Assembly (NCBI GenBank): GCA_002336805.1
Contig: DDEZ01000011.1
Location: forward strand, 558,001-622,000
Direction: 5' to 3'
Length of the DNA: 64,000 bases
Source of the DNA: Bacteroidetes bacterium UBA1941
Lineage (GTDB): Bacteria; Bacteroidota; Bacteroidia; Chitinophagales; LD1
A program made the translations under genes and the position numbers. The notes beneath the pieces are model-generated. The model did not search any database and was not told the origin of the DNA. It saw nothing but the letters and a program-made list of their open reading frames with translations. Positions 15,344-24,522 of the stretch are shown here, one piece after another (position 1 is the first letter of the stretch; each line of letters starts with the position of its first letter).

Positions 15344-18166
15344 TTGATTTTTATTTTTGGCTCATCCAAAATTCACCAGCAAAGTAGGTCAAATATTCTA
15401 GCACAGGCTCACATACCGCTCATTAGTAGTCCTCAGTGGCATCGAAAGTGTCTTTTTTTGTGTACTCTGATTTTGATGTTCAGCATCACACTTTCGGCGC
15501 AAAACGGAGGCTTTGGCGGACGCGTGACCACCCCCGCGGACTCCGGCCAGAAAGTGTACCTGGACACCACACCGCGCCCACCTGCGGTACGCGACTCTAT
15601 GGTGATCACTATAGACTCAGCCACAGGGCGCCGCGATACTGCGCTGATCCGTATCAGCACCCACGCAGCCGTAGACACGGCTGATGCCGAGGGCAGCAGC
15701 GAGATCAAAGACAAGATCACCTACAAGGCTCAGGACTCCATCGTCTATGATATAACGTCAAAGAAGATGTATTTGTATAATAAGGGGGAAACTCACTACC
15801 AGAAAATACAACTGAATGCAGATGCTGTAGAGTTTGACTGGACTACCATGGAGATGATGGCTCAGGGCGCAAAGGACTCAAGTGGCAAGATATCGGGCAA
15901 GCCCATCTTCAAGGATGATGACAAAGAGTACCGTGCTACCAAGATGCGGTACAACTTTAAAAATCAACATGGCAAGGTGTATGAAGTGAGCACCAGCGAG
16001 GGGGATGCCTACCTGCACAGCGAGGCCGTGAAGCGGGCTGACTCTACATCGTGGTTTGGGTACAACAGTAAATATACGACGTGCAACCTGGACCACCCGC
16101 ACTTCTACTTCAAAGCCAAAAAGATAAAGCTGGTGCCCAATAAGGTCATGGTGACCGGCCCGGCTAATCTCTGGATAGCTGATGTGCCTACCCCGCTGTA
16201 TATCCCGTTTGGTATCTTCCCGGTGAAGCAGGGCAGGCGGTCAGGGGCCATCATCCCCAAATATGGTACGGACGCTCTCAATGGCTTCTTCCTGCGTGAC
16301 GGTGGCTACTACTGGGCCGCCAATGACAACCTCGGTGTGAAGGTGGTGGGAACGGTGTATACGAACGGGACCTTTGAGGTGAATCCGTCTGTAAACTACC
16401 GGTACAACTACCTATTTAGCGGCAACCTGGGGCTGGGCTTTGTCCGTACGCGCCCGGCAGACCCTGACCTGCCGGGGCAGAAGGCGACCAACGCCTTTAA
16501 GATCAGCTGGCAGTTTCAACTGGACCCCAAGGCTGCGCCTACGCATACTTTCAGCGCGTCGGTGAATGCCTCTACATCTGACTATAATACCGCGCACCGC
16601 GTCACAGACCAGTCTATCTACCAGACGCAGCTCACGTCCAATGTCAACTACCAGAAATCCTTCACACGGGCTCCCTTTCTCTCGCTGTCCGTATCTGCCA
16701 GCCACAATCAAAATCTTCAGACACGCTTTATCCAGATCACCTTTCCGGAGTTTCGCCTGAATGTGTCCCGTGTGACCCCATTCAAGGGCAAGGTGAGCAG
16801 TGCCAAGCCGAGGTGGTACCAGAATATAGGCATCACTTACGGATTTCAGGCCAAGAATATGATCAGCACCTATGACTCACTGCTGGCAAAGCCGGACTTC
16901 TACAAGAATATGCGCTATGGCATCAGCCAGAATGCGTCTATAGATGCACCGTTTACTGTAGCCAAATACCTGACCCTGACGCCAAACGCACAGTATACCG
17001 AGCGGTGGTACTTTCAGACGGTCAACCAGTCATGGGTGAATAAGGACCAGCAGATACTGCTACCGGGCGGCGTGTCGATACTCAACCCCGGTGGTGCCAG
17101 CTATCTCAAGACGGATACGGTGTATGGCTTTAAGGCGGCGAGGGATTTCTCTGTGGGGGTGAATGCCAGTACGAAGGTGACGGGTATCTTCCAGTTTAAG
17201 GGGAAACTGGTGAAAGGGCTGAGGCATATCCTGACGCCGCAGGTGGGATTTGCTTACCATCCTGACTTTGGCAGTCCGTACTGGGGCTACTATGCGCTGG
17301 TGCGCAAGGGATTTTACGACCCGACAGTGCAGCAGTACAATCACTTTGATATAGTGAACGGGGTCTATGGCTCACCTAATCCGGGCAAGTCTGCTATGAT
17401 GTCATGGAGCCTGAATAACGCCTTTGAGATGAAAGTATTCTCCAAGTCTGACTCGATAAACCATGAGAAGAAACTGGGGATACTGGATCACTTTAATATC
17501 AGCAGCGGATACAACTTTGCCGCAGACTCCCTGAGGCTGCAGCAGTTCCTCTTTCAGGGTACTATGAGTATCCTGAATAACCTGACGGCCAGCTTTACCT
17601 GGACCATGGACCCATATGCGCGTGGCACTAACGGCAATACGATAAACCGGTATTACTTTGATGTGACGCACAAGGGGCTGCTGAGATTCACCAGTGCCAA
17701 TGTGAGCCTGACGAGTACATTTCACGGCAAGGCCAAGGCCGTGCAGGCCCAGCCGGCCAAGGCCATGCATGATATACCGGACTATGTCTCTTACGATCCG
17801 GATGACTACTATGACTTTCACATCCCGTGGAACCTCGCGGCTACCTTTAATATGGGCGTAATCACGAGCTATAGTACCCACACCCTCAGCGACTCCCTGA
17901 TATATACGCCTAACCTCCGTATAAATGGCGACTTTAACCTCACGCCGAAATGGAAGGTGGCGGTGAACACAGGTTTTGACTTCAATGCAAAGCAGCTGAC
18001 CCTGACACAGGTAAAGGTGGTGCGCAGCCTGCACTGCTGGGAGCTGGACTTTGACTGGACGGCGTGGCCGCTGGCCTACCAGCAGTTCTCTATAGAGCTG
18101 AAGATCGTGAATCCTACGCTACAGGATCTGAAGCTGACGAAGAAGCGGACGGCGTATACGCCGTGA
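15344..18166 (+). CDS. LptD-like LPS-assembly outer-membrane protein
   Basis: Up to 940 residues. After a hydrophobic segment (CTLILMFSITLSAQ) there is an OstA-like jellyroll (about 120-270: KITYKAQDSIVYDITSKKM, GEDGDAYLHSEA-like units), then a large beta-barrel with frequent aromatic strand ends, finishing in LKIVNPTLQDLKL. This is the Bacteroidota LptD-type protein (Pfam LptD_2) that inserts LPS into the outer leaflet. A TTG opens the reading frame 4 bases from the divergent amidase start; the true start lies somewhere between 15344 and ATG 15476 and cannot be fixed from sequence. The divergent arrangement with the amidase implies shared upstream control. Confidence 0.85.
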   Translation: MIFIFGSSKIHQQSRSNILAQAHIPLISSPQWHRKCLFLCTLILMFSITLSAQNGGFGGRVTTPADSGQKVYLDTTPRPPAVRDSMVITIDSATGRRDTALIRISTHAAVDTADAEGSSEIKDKITYKAQDSIVYDITSKKMYLYNKGETHYQKIQLNADAVEFDWTTMEMMAQGAKDSSGKISGKPIFKDDDKEYRATKMRYNFKNQHGKVYEVSTSEGDAYLHSEAVKRADSTSWFGYNSKYTTCNLDHPHFYFKAKKIKLVPNKVMVTGPANLWIADVPTPLYIPFGIFPVKQGRRSGAIIPKYGTDALNGFFLRDGGYYWAANDNLGVKVVGTVYTNGTFEVNPSVNYRYNYLFSGNLGLGFVRTRPADPDLPGQKATNAFKISWQFQLDPKAAPTHTFSASVNASTSDYNTAHRVTDQSIYQTQLTSNVNYQKSFTRAPFLSLSVSASHNQNLQTRFIQITFPEFRLNVSRVTPFKGKVSSAKPRWYQNIGITYGFQAKNMISTYDSLLAKPDFYKNMRYGISQNASIDAPFTVAKYLTLTPNAQYTERWYFQTVNQSWVNKDQQILLPGGVSILNPGGASYLKTDTVYGFKAARDFSVGVNASTKVTGIFQFKGKLVKGLRHILTPQVGFAYHPDFGSPYWGYYALVRKGFYDPTVQQYNHFDIVNGVYGSPNPGKSAMMSWSLNNAFEMKVFSKSDSINHEKKLGILDHFNISSGYNFAADSLRLQQFLFQGTMSILNNLTASFTWTMDPYARGTNGNTINRYYFDVTHKGLLRFTSANVSLTSTFHGKAKAVQAQPAKAMHDIPDYVSYDPDDYYDFHIPWNLAATFNMGVITSYSTHTLSDSLIYTPNLRINGDFNLTPKWKVAVNTGFDFNAKQLTLTQVKVVRSLHCWELDFDWTAWPLAYQQFSIELKIVNPTLQDLKLTKKRTAYTP

Positions 18167-18173
18167 TCATTGT

Positions 18174-18320
18174 CTGAATCAGAATTTTCAGAATTTAGGA
18201 ATTGACAGAATTATAGGAAGGACATCCTTTCGGTGCTATTGTATGTATCTCACTACGCAATACTCCCTACTCCCTACTCCCTACTCCCTACTCCCTACTC
18301 AATACTCAATACTCAATACT
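18174..18320. repeat. Dispersed 'cagaatt' repeats and a heptanucleotide tandem array
   Basis: 18174-18215 holds several CAGAATT-like steps, seen again near 9430, 9570 and 20168. From 18261 there are five TACTCCC units, then three TACTCAA units up to 18316, so one heptad frame carries two variants. The array ends next to the stop codon of the TMEM175-like gene (18324). Confidence 0.8.
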
Positions 18321-18323
18321 GTG

Positions 18324-18908
18324 TCAGCTTTTCTTATCTGCATTATGCTGAATATTCTGGTCAGGGATAAACCAGAAGGTAGCCACCAGGAAAAACAAGA
18401 ACAAAGATACGTAAGGGTAAAAGAGGGAGAAAATAATAGCCAGTGCATAGCAGGAGGTAGAGGCGATGGTCATGCCCTGCTGGCGAGTGAGGAGGTAGCG
18501 CACCTCTGCATCATGCGGATGGCAGTAGATGATGAAACGGCGCATGATATCATAAGAGATGCCGCACATGATGAGTACGATGGCATATACTGCTACGGGC
18601 GCACCTGCAAAATGATTTTCCCCCATCCACGCGGTGGCAAAGGGTACGAGTGAGAGCCAGAAGAGCAGGTTGAGATTGGTCCACATGATGCCGGGGCCGA
18701 TATGCTTGATGGTGTGTACCATATGGTGATGGTTATTCCAATAGATGCCGATATAGATAAAGCTGAGTATATAGCTGACCAAGGTGGGCACGAGATGGCC
18801 GAGGTCAGCCCACTCTGCGCCATGGGGCACTTTGATCTCCAGTACCATGATGGTGATGATGATGGCCATGACACCATCGCTAAAGGCTTCGAGCCGGGTT
18901 TTATTCAT
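18324..18908 (-). CDS. TMEM175-family (DUF1211) potassium channel-like protein
   Basis: 194 residues with about five transmembrane helices. The family motif is visible at the N-terminus as RLEAFSDGVMAI (R...FSDG), in the first helix that lines the pore. The helix containing IGIYWNNHHHMVH also carries the conserved Trp/Asn/His pattern. Bacterial TMEM175 proteins form tetrameric, weakly potassium-selective leak channels in the inner membrane. It may share a transcript with the upstream alpha-galactosidase gene, whose stop is 21 bases away on the same strand. Confidence 0.85.
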   Translation of the reverse strand: MNKTRLEAFSDGVMAIIITIMVLEIKVPHGAEWADLGHLVPTLVSYILSFIYIGIYWNNHHHMVHTIKHIGPGIMWTNLNLLFWLSLVPFATAWMGENHFAGAPVAVYAIVLIMCGISYDIMRRFIIYCHPHDAEVRYLLTRQQGMTIASTSCYALAIIFSLFYPYVSLFLFFLVATFWFIPDQNIQHNADKKS

Positions 18909-18929
18909 AGCGGTAAAGTTTGGAGTGGA

Positions 18930-20144
18930 TCACTCTTTGACAGGGATATGTTTTATGTCTACTGTAGTTGCTTTCTCCAGCAGGATGAAGAGCGCGTCAT
19001 GCGGACCTATGCTGGCCTGTATCCGCTGGCCGGGTTTCGTGAGCGCCTTGTCCTGCCAGATGTCGTAGGCCTCATATGCGGGCTGGACAGTATAGCTCTG
19101 CCCAAAATCAGGATCGGTGAATGTCTGGTAAGGATCAAAGTCTAATTTTTTATCGCTGCCAGATCTATTGAGGAAGCACACGGCGTAGCTGCCATCGGAG
19201 AGCGGTTTCACCCACACCTCTATGCCCTTTATCTTTTGCCAGAGGAAGCACTGGAGTCCGAGCTTGTCCTGATCTATGGCTACGGCTACTTTGTTTGTCA
19301 GTACCCTGAGTATATCAGGCTGCATGGCGCGGAGGTCATTGCCACTCATGAGTGGTGCGGCCATCATGCACCACAGTGCAAAGTGGGTGCGTGACTCAAT
19401 AAATGACAAGCCTTCATTGCCTACCTCGAGCATATCGGGGTCATTCCAGGCGTTGGGCTTGTTGTATTTCCTGATCCTGGCCTGTGCATCAAAGAGTGCG
19501 AGGACGCCGTGATGCTGAAGGAAACGCGGACGTATATCGCCCGTGGTACGCCAGAGGTGACCTACTGTGTCTGCCCAGAGCCATGGCTTGGTAGAGCCCC
19601 ACTCGCAGAGGGAGAAAACGATAGGGCGGCCAGCCTGATGCAGTGCATCGCGCATGGTGGAGTACTGCACCTGAGAACTGAGGCCGTCAGAGTTGCACCA
19701 GTCATATTTGAGATAGTCTACGCCCCACTCTGCGTAGCTCTGTGCGTCTTTGACCTCGTAGCCTGCGCCGCCGGGCCTGCGCTGGCAAGTGAGCCTGCCA
19801 CCACAGGAGTAGATACCAAACTTCAACCCCTTGGAGTGAACGTAATCTGCCAGTGCCTTGATGCCGGATGGGAAGCGTGCGGAGTCGGCTATCACGTAGC
19901 CATCGCGGTCACGTGAGACCTGCCAGCAGTCATCTATCACCACGTACTGGTAGCCTGCGGCCTTCATACCGTTTGCGGCCATCGCATCGGCCATGGCTTT
20001 GACCTTCCACTCGTCTATATCACAGTTAAAAATATTCCAGCTATTCCAGCCCATGGGTGGGGTGGGGGCGAGGTTGGGGTACTTTTGCGCGATAGCGCTG
20101 AAGCATAGGAGAGCAAAGAGGCAGAGGGTGGTGAGTCTGGTCAT
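18930..20144 (-). CDS. Glycoside hydrolase family 27 alpha-galactosidase
   Basis: About 404 residues from ATG 20144 (a TTG at 20162 would add six residues). A signal peptide (LTTLCLFALLCFSAIAQ) precedes the GH27 barrel, which opens with LAPTPPMGWNSWN. The nucleophile is D148 in DYLKYDWC, and the acid/base is D203 in WRTTGDIRP. A C-terminal beta domain follows (about 310-404). The enzyme removes terminal alpha-galactosyl residues, or alpha-N-acetylgalactosaminyl residues in some relatives, from oligosaccharides in the periplasm or outside. There is no SusC/SusD pair nearby, so it is not part of a typical polysaccharide utilisation locus. Confidence 0.92.
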   Translation of the reverse strand: MTRLTTLCLFALLCFSAIAQKYPNLAPTPPMGWNSWNIFNCDIDEWKVKAMADAMAANGMKAAGYQYVVIDDCWQVSRDRDGYVIADSARFPSGIKALADYVHSKGLKFGIYSCGGRLTCQRRPGGAGYEVKDAQSYAEWGVDYLKYDWCNSDGLSSQVQYSTMRDALHQAGRPIVFSLCEWGSTKPWLWADTVGHLWRTTGDIRPRFLQHHGVLALFDAQARIRKYNKPNAWNDPDMLEVGNEGLSFIESRTHFALWCMMAAPLMSGNDLRAMQPDILRVLTNKVAVAIDQDKLGLQCFLWQKIKGIEVWVKPLSDGSYAVCFLNRSGSDKKLDFDPYQTFTDPDFGQSYTVQPAYEAYDIWQDKALTKPGQRIQASIGPHDALFILLEKATTVDIKHIPVKE

Positions 20145-20167
20145 GAAGTGGGTTTGTGGCAACTAAT

Positions 20168-20340
20168 ATAAGTCAGAATCAGAATTTTCAGAATTTCAGA
20201 ATTTGCAGAACTGCCAGCATGCTAATACGACCCTCCAAACCTCCTAAAGGGAGGCTTTAATACAGAATACAGCCATCCAAACTTCTCCCGACTGCATCGG
20301 AATCAGCGACCTAAAGGGAGGCTTTAATACAAAAATGGAG
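20168..20340. repeat. Dispersed repeats between GH27 and phosphoesterase genes
   Basis: A CAGAATT-step repeat (20168-20213) is followed by two copies of the 'aaagggaggctttaatac' element (about 20225-20263 and 20276-20332). The second contains CTCCCGACTGCATCGGAATC, also seen near 24270. Confidence 0.75.
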
Positions 20341-20372
20341 ATACAGCCATTTCTGGTTAGTCTAAAGAAGCA

Positions 20373-21314
20373 TCACTTTCTGATGGTCACTACGTCGAGG
20401 GGGCCGGAGGGCTGAGCTACATTATAGTACTCAAAGGTCATGCGCCAGTGAGGGGTACCTTTATGACTGGTCCTGACCACGGTCACTTTTACAGCGCCAT
20501 TCTGATTGCCATGGCATGATTGAGTATAGATCTTGTTATTGTGTCGCAGTTTGTCGTGCTGTGCATCGGGACAATCTGTGTCATTGCGGCCACTATTGCC
20601 TATGGTGATATAGGTAGCATGATTGATACTATCGCGCAGCCGCTCATAGTAATGGATGTGCCCGTTTAGCGTAACGTCTATGCCTTTGCCCTCTACATAG
20701 CAATTGCCCATAGCTGATCCGACCACCGAGGAGTAGGAGGGGTGATGGTACATCACTATCCTGTACTGGCCGGGTGCTGTATCTGAGTCCAGCTTCTGAC
20801 GCACGGTGGAGAGTACGGTGTCATTGATCACACACAAGCCCTCAGGACCACTATTCAGCGCATAGAAGTGGATAGGGCCCCAGGTGAACTGGTAGTTCTC
20901 CATCCCCTGCAGGTAGGGGAATAGGGCCATGTAGCTATCCTCCACACCAGCTTTTTGCTGATCATGATTTCCCATGACTGGGAAGAAGCGGTTTTCATTT
21001 ATGGACTTGCTCATATAGGCGCCATAGTACTTAGTGATAAAGGTGTCTATGGTCCGGCCTGATCCGGCCGGGAATTTGTCTTCGTAGTCATTATCACCTG
21101 TAGTGACGATGAAAGAAGGTTTCCAGTCATTGATGACCATGTCTGCTACGGCCTTTTCATCTTTGGTGTCAATGCCGAAGTCGCCGATGACGGCATAGAC
21201 AAAAGAGTCTTTATTGCCACGTGTCAGGTCGCCCATCTGATAGAGGGAGGTGCGATTCTGAGCGCCGGCATACAAAGAGACTGCCAGGAGAAAGAAGAGG
21301 GTGAGATGTTTCAT
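20373..21314 (-). CDS. Purple-acid-phosphatase-like metallophosphoesterase
   Basis: 313 residues with a signal peptide (MKHLTLFFLLAVSLYAGAQ). All five blocks of a calcineurin-type dinuclear metal site appear in order: VIGDFGID, TGDNDYED, MGNHDQQ, MYHHPSYSS and LNGHIHYYER. The spacing and the tartrate-resistant-acid-phosphatase-like order suggest a secreted phosphatase for phosphate scavenging. Substrate unknown. The gene is followed upstream (higher coordinates) by a 12-unit heptanucleotide repeat and then the DUF5686 gene. Confidence 0.85.
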   Translation of the reverse strand: MKHLTLFFLLAVSLYAGAQNRTSLYQMGDLTRGNKDSFVYAVIGDFGIDTKDEKAVADMVINDWKPSFIVTTGDNDYEDKFPAGSGRTIDTFITKYYGAYMSKSINENRFFPVMGNHDQQKAGVEDSYMALFPYLQGMENYQFTWGPIHFYALNSGPEGLCVINDTVLSTVRQKLDSDTAPGQYRIVMYHHPSYSSVVGSAMGNCYVEGKGIDVTLNGHIHYYERLRDSINHATYITIGNSGRNDTDCPDAQHDKLRHNNKIYTQSCHGNQNGAVKVTVVRTSHKGTPHWRMTFEYYNVAQPSGPLDVVTIRK

Positions 21315-21349
21315 AGTAAGGGTTTAGTGGGGGCTAAGATAAATATTAG

Positions 21350-21435
21350 GGAATAAGGAATAAGGAATAAGGAATAAGGAATAAGGAATAAGGAATAAGG
21401 AATAAGGAATAAGGAATAAGGAATAAGGAATAAGG
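21350..21435. repeat. Perfect heptanucleotide tandem array, 12 units
   Basis: GGAATAA is repeated 12 times without error (21350-21433), plus a partial unit. It fills most of the 126-base gap between the DUF5686 stop and the phosphoesterase start, upstream of the phosphoesterase start codon, where the number of units could affect expression. Confidence 0.95.
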
Positions 21436-21440
21436 TTTCC

Positions 21441-23930
21441 TTAGAAGCCGGGTTTGATGCCGATCTTGAAGCCGAAGTTTTGGGCGCCGGGGACATCGCG
21501 GTAGGTGGCGCGCCAGATGAAGTTGAGCTGGATGACCTTAAAGATATTTTCTACGCCGAAGCCTACCTCTACGTACGGTACGCTGCTCGGTGCACCCATA
21601 CCAGATGGGAGCAGTATAAGAGAGGCATTGTGTGCGCTGAAGCCACCCCAGAGCATTTTGGCCATGACAAACTCGCGCAGGTGGAAGCGCTTGATATATG
21701 GTATACGATTGAATAGCAGTCCGTCAAAATAATGCTCGTACCAGACCTGCAGATATTTGTCTGCTACAAACTCAAACGGGCGTGTGAGCTGGAAGCTGTA
21801 GTCATCCCGTATGAAGCCGATATTGCTGGAGGGGAGGTAGGCGACAGGGTATGGCGCATTACCAAAGATGTAACCGGCACGGATGGTGATATTGGCGTGG
21901 CCTAGCACCGGGTACTGTGCCCGCTGGTAAAACTGTGCCTGGATCTTCTGATAGTTGTAGTCACCGTGAAAGAGATCACGTACACCCATAGAAAACTTTA
22001 GCGTAATGGCGGGCGCCTTGGTAGTGACCCAGTAGCGGTAGGTGTAGCCGTCAAAGTACTGCTCGGTCTTGCAGTAGCGCAGATCGGCAGAGAACTCAGT
22101 GGTGTGCACATTGTGCGGGGCATAAGTGGTGCCGGTATAGTCCGGGCGCTGAAACTCAAACATGCCCGGCAGTGAGAAATATTTCTTGCTGGTGAAGCCG
22201 ATATTGCTGGAGAGACCCTTGAACCAGTCGCGCTCATAGAGTATATTGACCTCGCGCACTTTGACCACCTGGTCCAGATTTGCCGTGGAGCTGAAGAGGG
22301 TGGTGATGTTATCAAAAGACAGGTTGTTATTCTCCTGGCCTATGATGGTCATGTCTTTTTTGTACTCAAACTCGATGGCGTGCCAGCGGTCGTACCTGGT
22401 AGGCAGCAGGAACCGGGCATCGCCTTCGTACTTCCATGTTTTGTCCTTGGTACCATAGGCCGTATAGCCGCTGAGGAGCATCTTGGTACTAAAGTCATAG
22501 TTGGTCCGCACACCGAGGCGCAGGCGGTAGTCCTCTACGGCGTTGCGGCTTACCATCTTGTAGATGCGGCCAAACTCAATGGGGCCGGCTTTGAAATTGG
22601 CCGTAGTGGCGAGCGAGTAGAGCCATTTCAGCTGCTTGTACTTGGAGACGGTGTGCAGTGTGTCAAAGTTGTGGTATACATGGTGCTCTGACGTAGTGAG
22701 CGAGTCAAACCGGATGGTATCCAGATAGCTGAATTTCTTCTTGTAGGCATCGGGATCTACTATCTGATCCGGTACGCGGGCTATAGAGTCGGGTATGCGG
22801 ATGTCGGTCTGGATATTGCGGCGCGTGAGGTTCTTCTGTAGTAGTACGGAGAGTTTCTTGAGGCTCTTCACCAGATTGCCCTCGCCCTGCACATTCTCCC
22901 GTGTCATCAGCCAGCTGCTGTCATTGACCTGCTGGAAGGTTTGGGCGATCTCATAGTCGCGCATGAAGTTGAGGTTGGCATTCTCATTTGGCTTCATGTT
23001 GATATACTTGACAGCCCAGGTGGCGGAGTCTATCCAGGCGTAGCCCTTCATGGTCACATCATTGGGATTGCGGCCTACGAAGTTCAGCTTGTAGCTGGTG
23101 CGACCCTCTATGCGTGCCGTATCCAGCACGTGGTAGTCATACGCGGCGCGTGCAGAGGGAGAGAAGGGCGAGGTGAAGGAAAGGTAGAACAGAATGTATA
23201 CATCGCTATAGACATCTACGGTCTCAAACTGCTTGCTGAGCATGCGTACGAGGTTAGGCATCTTGACCCCGGAGATACGCTTGTAGTGTATGATGCGGCT
23301 TTTCTTTTTGGGCTGCTCCCGGTAGTACTCCTCTGCATACTCCTCCTGTACCAGCAGGGGGATATACTCCTCACCATTTGGCAGCGTATCCTTTTTCTCA
23401 AAGAAGAAGCTGAACGGGCGGAAGAATTTTCGGTTGATGAACTTCTTGGGTACATCCAGCAGGGAGTAATCTATCTTATTGTATTCTTCAAAGTAATAGC
23501 TGCGGATATTGGAGGGCCTGTTGTGCGGGCGGGCGTCTACTACGTGGTGATAGATGAGCAGAGCGGTAGTATCTATCACGCGCTTGCGTTTTTTGGGTTT
23601 TACGACCACTTCGTTCAGCTCGATATTGTCCGGAGCCAGCTGCAGGGTCACGTGGCTGGCGGTGCCTGGCCTGACCGGATACTCCAGGGCCCGATAGCCT
23701 ATGAGAGATACCTCTACGAATGATGGTGAAGCTGCGGAACTGATGGCGAAACCTCCGGCAGAGTCAGTGATGACGCCTTCGGTAGTACCTTTGAAACGAA
23801 CGATGGCAAACTCTACGGGCTGGCCGGTCTTCTTATCTACCACACGGCCGGACACGGTAGTGCGCTGCGCCTCAGCGCTGTATACACCTATGATGGCGAG
23901 AATGAGTATGAAGACTTTATGCCACTGCAT
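21441..23930 (-). CDS. DUF5686 outer-membrane protein with carboxypeptidase-regulatory-like N-domain
   Basis: About 829 residues from ATG 23930. After a signal peptide (ILILAIIGVYSAEAQ) a CarboxypepD_reg-like domain (about 24-105) begins SGRVVDKKTGQPVEFAIV. The remainder is the DUF5686 family: a mixed region starting KKRKRVIDTTALLIYHHVVDARPHNRP split across residues about 112-140, and a long C-terminal barrel ending GFKIGIKPGF. Such proteins are common in Bacteroidota outer membranes; their function is unknown, though the N-domain resembles that of SusC-type transporters. No SusD partner or TonB box is evident. Confidence 0.85.
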   Translation of the reverse strand: MQWHKVFILILAIIGVYSAEAQRTTVSGRVVDKKTGQPVEFAIVRFKGTTEGVITDSAGGFAISSAASPSFVEVSLIGYRALEYPVRPGTASHVTLQLAPDNIELNEVVVKPKKRKRVIDTTALLIYHHVVDARPHNRPSNIRSYYFEEYNKIDYSLLDVPKKFINRKFFRPFSFFFEKKDTLPNGEEYIPLLVQEEYAEEYYREQPKKKSRIIHYKRISGVKMPNLVRMLSKQFETVDVYSDVYILFYLSFTSPFSPSARAAYDYHVLDTARIEGRTSYKLNFVGRNPNDVTMKGYAWIDSATWAVKYINMKPNENANLNFMRDYEIAQTFQQVNDSSWLMTRENVQGEGNLVKSLKKLSVLLQKNLTRRNIQTDIRIPDSIARVPDQIVDPDAYKKKFSYLDTIRFDSLTTSEHHVYHNFDTLHTVSKYKQLKWLYSLATTANFKAGPIEFGRIYKMVSRNAVEDYRLRLGVRTNYDFSTKMLLSGYTAYGTKDKTWKYEGDARFLLPTRYDRWHAIEFEYKKDMTIIGQENNNLSFDNITTLFSSTANLDQVVKVREVNILYERDWFKGLSSNIGFTSKKYFSLPGMFEFQRPDYTGTTYAPHNVHTTEFSADLRYCKTEQYFDGYTYRYWVTTKAPAITLKFSMGVRDLFHGDYNYQKIQAQFYQRAQYPVLGHANITIRAGYIFGNAPYPVAYLPSSNIGFIRDDYSFQLTRPFEFVADKYLQVWYEHYFDGLLFNRIPYIKRFHLREFVMAKMLWGGFSAHNASLILLPSGMGAPSSVPYVEVGFGVENIFKVIQLNFIWRATYRDVPGAQNFGFKIGIKPGF

Positions 23931-24431
23931 CAAAACCTTTTAGACTGTACAAAAACCGTGCACAAATATATGCAGATCGAAATGGGTAGAGGTTTGACTG
24001 ATAGGCGGGTCGGTGGTTTAAGCCAATGAATGTGGTAACGCTCAAATCTAATATTTCTGCTGTGGAAGCCCATGTCAGTGATACTGAGGTGTGTTTGTTA
24101 TTAGGCTAAGCGGCGAAATGTGGGGGTGAGGAGAGGGCAGGGGGGCGAGGTGACGGGGTGACGGGGGGATAAAATGACGGGATGGGTGTGCCTTGTGTAG
24201 GGACAGGTCGCGACCTGTCTCTACCGGCAATGGTCATTATAATCTTAGTTCTCCACCCTCCAAACCTCTCCCGACTGCATCGGGATCTGCGACCTAAAGG
24301 GAGGCTTTAATACAAGTTGATGGGAGGAATGGTATTGAGCCCCTGTCATGGTTTTGTTATGTTTTATATGTAAATGATAAAAATTCGATGAGGAATTTGC
24401 AGGTATTGGATAGTGTCATTATATTCAAGAT
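23931..24431. repeat. Intergenic region upstream of the phenylalanine hydroxylase leader
   Basis: Contains a G-rich stretch (24121-24180, repeated GGTGACGGGG), an 18-bp perfect palindrome GACAGGTCGCGACCTGTC (24202-24219) flanked by GTAG and CTAC, and one copy of the 'aaagggaggctttaatac' family with an internal CTCCCGACTGCATCGGGATC (about 24250-24316). 24330-24431 is AT-rich and presumably carries the promoter for the leader; no good match to TTG-N20-TAnnTTTG at a sensible distance was found. Confidence 0.6.
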
Positions 24432-24491
24432 ATGAAACTGACCAATCGCGCATACTATTACATCGGCTGCTCCGGCGGACGCGTATGGTAA
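24432..24491 (+). CDS. Putative tyrosine-sensing leader peptide of the phenylalanine hydroxylase gene
   Basis: A 19-residue ORF with its own stop, MKLTNRAYYYIGCSGGRVW, too short for normal gene calling. Codons 8-10 are three consecutive Tyr codons (TAC TAT TAC, 24453-24461), and the last codon is Trp. A strong terminator begins 32 bases after its stop, and the phenylalanine 4-hydroxylase ORF begins 13 bases after that terminator. This is the layout of a transcription attenuator: when charged Tyr-tRNA is scarce, ribosomes stall on the Tyr codons and the terminator is disrupted. The downstream enzyme makes tyrosine, so the logic fits. Translation is inferred, not shown. Confidence 0.65.
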   Translation: MKLTNRAYYYIGCSGGRVW

Positions 24492-24522
24492 TGTACTGAG
24501 CGAGACTCAAAGATATCACACG

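Noticed and set aside
22941..23723. 260-codon plus-strand ORF opposite the DUF5686 gene
   Set aside because: Antisense shadow of a real coding sequence with no motif or start signal.
24330..24431. Promoter TTTG (24396-24399) with TATATTCA (24420-24427) for the leader ORF
   Set aside because: It would place the transcript start after the leader ATG at 24432, so it cannot serve the leader as proposed; the -7 box also has two mismatches.
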